Assembly: GCA_014239505.1 (NCBI GenBank)
Contig: JAAZYT010000028.1
Coordinates: 1 to 17,187, forward strand
Source: Fidelibacterota bacterium
Lineage (GTDB): Bacteria > Fidelibacterota > Marinisomatia > Marinisomatales > TCS55
Direction of reading: 5' to 3'
DNA length: 17,187 nt
Numbering within the stretch: the first letter of the stretch is position 1; each line of letters starts with the position of its first letter. The notes below the pieces were generated by a model. The model was not told the origin of the DNA. It searched no databases and worked only from the letters and a program-made list of their open reading frames with translations. Shown here piece by piece: positions 15,272 to 17,187 of this stretch. Made by a program: the position numbers and the translations under genes.

Positions 15272-17187
15272 ATGAATCCTCGAAAAATTACTTTATTAAC
15301 TGTAGTCTTAGTTTCTTTTGTTTTTGCAGAAGAATTAATAATTGACCTTAAAACATTTCCTCGCCCAACTATGACTACTACTCGATTAAAAGGTGAAATT
15401 ATTATTGATGGATTTATAAATGAAAATGAATGGATGCTCGCAGATTCCATTTCCGATTTTTATCAATCACAACCAATTCCTGGTGCAACAGCGACTGAAA
15501 AAACAGTTGTTAGAGTACTTTATGATGATCAATTTTTATATGTTTCTGCTGTATTGTATGATTCAAACCCTGATCAAATAATTATTGAAAGCCTTGAAGA
15601 AGATTTCGAATCTCAAGACAATGATGCTTTTGCTATCATGTTAGATACTTTCAATGATAATAAAAGTGGATATGCTTTTCTATTTAACCCTGCTGGCGCT
15701 ATTAAAGATATGTACATTGATAATGATGGTACAAACATCAATCGTGCCTGGGAAGGTATTGTAAAGCCTAAAACTTCTATTCAATCGCATGGCTGGGAAA
15801 TAGAACTTGCATTTCCTTTGACTAGCTTAAGGTTTAATCCTAGTGATGGTGAACAAGAATGGGGAATTAACTTTCTTAGAAGAATAAGAAGAAAAGGTGA
15901 AGATGTTTATTGGAGTCCTATTGAACCATACGAAAAACTATTAACAGTTTCTAAAGCTGGTACATTAGAAGGATTAATAGATATTAGGCCGGGAAGAAAT
16001 TTGCAGATAAAACCATTTTTAGTTAGTAATAAAGTTAATGCAGATGAGAGTTCTAATAATTCTGATTTTGGTCTTGATACGAAATTTAGTGTAACTCCAA
16101 GTCTAACATTGGATCTTACGTATAATACAGATTTTTCACAGGTAGATTCAGATGAGGAGAAAGTTAATTTGACACGCTTTCCTTTATTTTTTCCAGAAAA
16201 ACGAGATTTTTTTCTTGAGAATGCAAGTTTATTTGAATTTGGTGATATTTCTAATTACTTATATAGAATGAAGCCAAATAAATATGGGCGTTCATTTACA
16301 ATGTTTCATAGTAGGAGAATTGGTTTAGAAGATGGTATGCAGATTCCAATATCTGGAGGAGGTAGATTAAGTGGAAAGATTGGAAACTTTGATATTGGAC
16401 TGTTAAACATGATTTCTGAGTCAAAAGGAGAGGTTCCAAGAACTGATTATAATGTTGCGCGTGTGAAAAGTAATTTTCTTAAAAAATCAAATTTTGGAGC
16501 CATATTTATTAATAAAAATTCAGTAGGTGTTTTACGTGATCACCAATCAATGGGAGTAGACTTAAACCTTAATATAAATAAACTTTTAGTTTATTCGTAT
16601 TTAGCAAAAACTGATAATGATGAAATTTCCAATAATAATTTAGCAGGTCGCATCGCAGTTGCGTGGAGAGATAATAAATGGGATATAGCAGCTTATTATA
16701 AAAAGATTGACGAAAATTTTGATCCAACTGTGGGGTTCATTCAAAGAACTAATGTTAATGAAACATTTGCAACAATAGGCAGGCATAAGCGTTATACTTC
16801 TGGGAAAATTTTATCAATTAATCCATATTTATTTATAAACCAGTTTGACAATCTAAATGGTTACATGGAGTCTCGTGCTTTAAAAGCTGGTTTAGATATT
16901 CAATTTATGAATAGATCCATGGTTTTTGCTGGACTTACTCAAACTGATGAAGTTATAAAAGATTCATTTGACCTTTACGGAGCTGAGGTTCCAGTTGGTG
17001 AATATAAATTTAATAATCTTAGTATTTACTTTAGAGGAGATCGAACTAAAAATATATCATTTAATGGAAATGCTAGTGTAGGGCAATATTTTAATGGAAC
17101 AAGAAATTCATATGGAGTTTCTGCTACTATTAAAAGAGGCTATAGATTTAGTGTAAATATGGGATTAAATAAGAACCTTGTTAAGTT
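15272..17187 (+). CDS. DUF5916 outer-membrane-type protein with N-terminal CBM9-like domain (3' truncated by window edge)
   Basis: The frame is open from the ATG at 15272 to the right edge with no stop: 638 whole codons are visible and the C-terminus is missing. Residues 1-19 form a signal peptide (P-R-K start, cleavage near F-A, then E-E). Residues about 38-235 fit a CBM9-like beta-sandwich, opened by G41-E-I-I-I-D-G47 and N52-E-W54, with the R81-V-L-Y-D-D and D118-A-F blocks. Then comes the DUF5916 hallmark: D287-F-S-Q-V291, N299-L-T-R-F303 and F307-P-E-K-R-D-F-F314, followed by E316-N and F321-E-F-G. The remaining part consists of alternating short hydrophobic strands like a membrane beta-barrel. 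The family is widespread in marine FCB-group bacteria and often found beside peptidases; its function is unproven, with surface carbohydrate binding or transport proposed. Downstream of the universal stress gene by 61 bases, with its own promoter candidate. Confidence 0.88.
   Translation, partial: MNPRKITLLTVVLVSFVFAEELIIDLKTFPRPTMTTTRLKGEIIIDGFINENEWMLADSISDFYQSQPIPGATATEKTVVRVLYDDQFLYVSAVLYDSNPDQIIIESLEEDFESQDNDAFAIMLDTFNDNKSGYAFLFNPAGAIKDMYIDNDGTNINRAWEGIVKPKTSIQSHGWEIELAFPLTSLRFNPSDGEQEWGINFLRRIRRKGEDVYWSPIEPYEKLLTVSKAGTLEGLIDIRPGRNLQIKPFLVSNKVNADESSNNSDFGLDTKFSVTPSLTLDLTYNTDFSQVDSDEEKVNLTRFPLFFPEKRDFFLENASLFEFGDISNYLYRMKPNKYGRSFTMFHSRRIGLEDGMQIPISGGGRLSGKIGNFDIGLLNMISESKGEVPRTDYNVARVKSNFLKKSNFGAIFINKNSVGVLRDHQSMGVDLNLNINKLLVYSYLAKTDNDEISNNNLAGRIAVAWRDNKWDIAAYYKKIDENFDPTVGFIQRTNVNETFATIGRHKRYTSGKILSINPYLFINQFDNLNGYMESRALKAGLDIQFMNRSMVFAGLTQTDEVIKDSFDLYGAEVPVGEYKFNNLSIYFRGDRTKNISFNGNASVGQYFNGTRNSYGVSATIKRGYRFSVNMGLNKNLVK

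Noticed and set aside
15220..15450. Open frame on the - strand, 76 codons
   Set aside because: It overlaps the promoter and first codons of the DUF5916 gene on the + strand, which shows a signal peptide and CBM9-like domain.

Overview
The window is strongly AT-rich and reads in one direction: thirteen protein-coding genes, all on the + strand, the first and last cut by the window edges. Gaps are short (the longest is 104 bases, 1613-1716). No tRNA, rRNA, CRISPR array, insertion sequence, integrase or phage gene was seen. Secreted proteins and lipoproteins are frequent: two lipoproteins with clear lipoboxes, a lipoprotein-like sulfatase, a secreted sulfatase, a secreted M14 peptidase and a DUF5916 outer-membrane-type protein. 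With the AT bias this suggests a free-living, probably marine, Gram-negative heterotroph of the Bacteroidota/FCB group or a relative. Candidatus Marinimicrobia (SAR406) is my best guess. Several genes carry clear AGGAG/GGGAG Shine-Dalgarno sequences, which are unusual in true Bacteroidota and lean toward such a relative. The assignment is inference from protein families and base composition only.

Region 1 (1-1612): the C-terminal part of a TauE/SafE-type permease, overlapped by 4 bases (ATGA) by a lipoprotein serine hydrolase of the beta-lactamase-like fold. Region 2 (1717-3543): the ribosome-associated GTPase TypA/BipA, standing alone. Region 3 (3582-8078): two different formylglycine-type sulfatases, 2 bases apart, followed 1 base later by an FAD-dependent oxidoreductase of the phytoene desaturase/retinol saturase family. 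Region 4 (8141-10669): a large secreted M14 metallopeptidase with a C-terminal glutamine-amidotransferase-like domain.

Region 5 (10679-14158) is the tightest unit. A TlpA/ResA-like thioredoxin lipoprotein, a class I/II aminotransferase, a threonine-dehydratase-like PLP enzyme and an ornithine-cyclodeaminase-like NAD(P) enzyme are joined by overlaps of 4, 4 and 1 bases. The dehydratase/cyclodeaminase-like pair recalls the EutB/EutC pair of ectoine degradation, but with a class I/II aminotransferase added. This module is the most promising candidate for an undescribed pathway. Region 6 (14195-15210): a periplasmic redoxin with a CNTC motif and a universal stress protein whose nucleotide-binding glycine motif is degenerate. 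Region 7 (15272-17187): a DUF5916 protein with an N-terminal CBM9-like domain, behind a recognisable extended -10 promoter and open at the right edge.

Most of the window looks like ordinary accessory metabolism of a marine heterotroph. I did not find a convincing new defence, mobile or RNA-based system.
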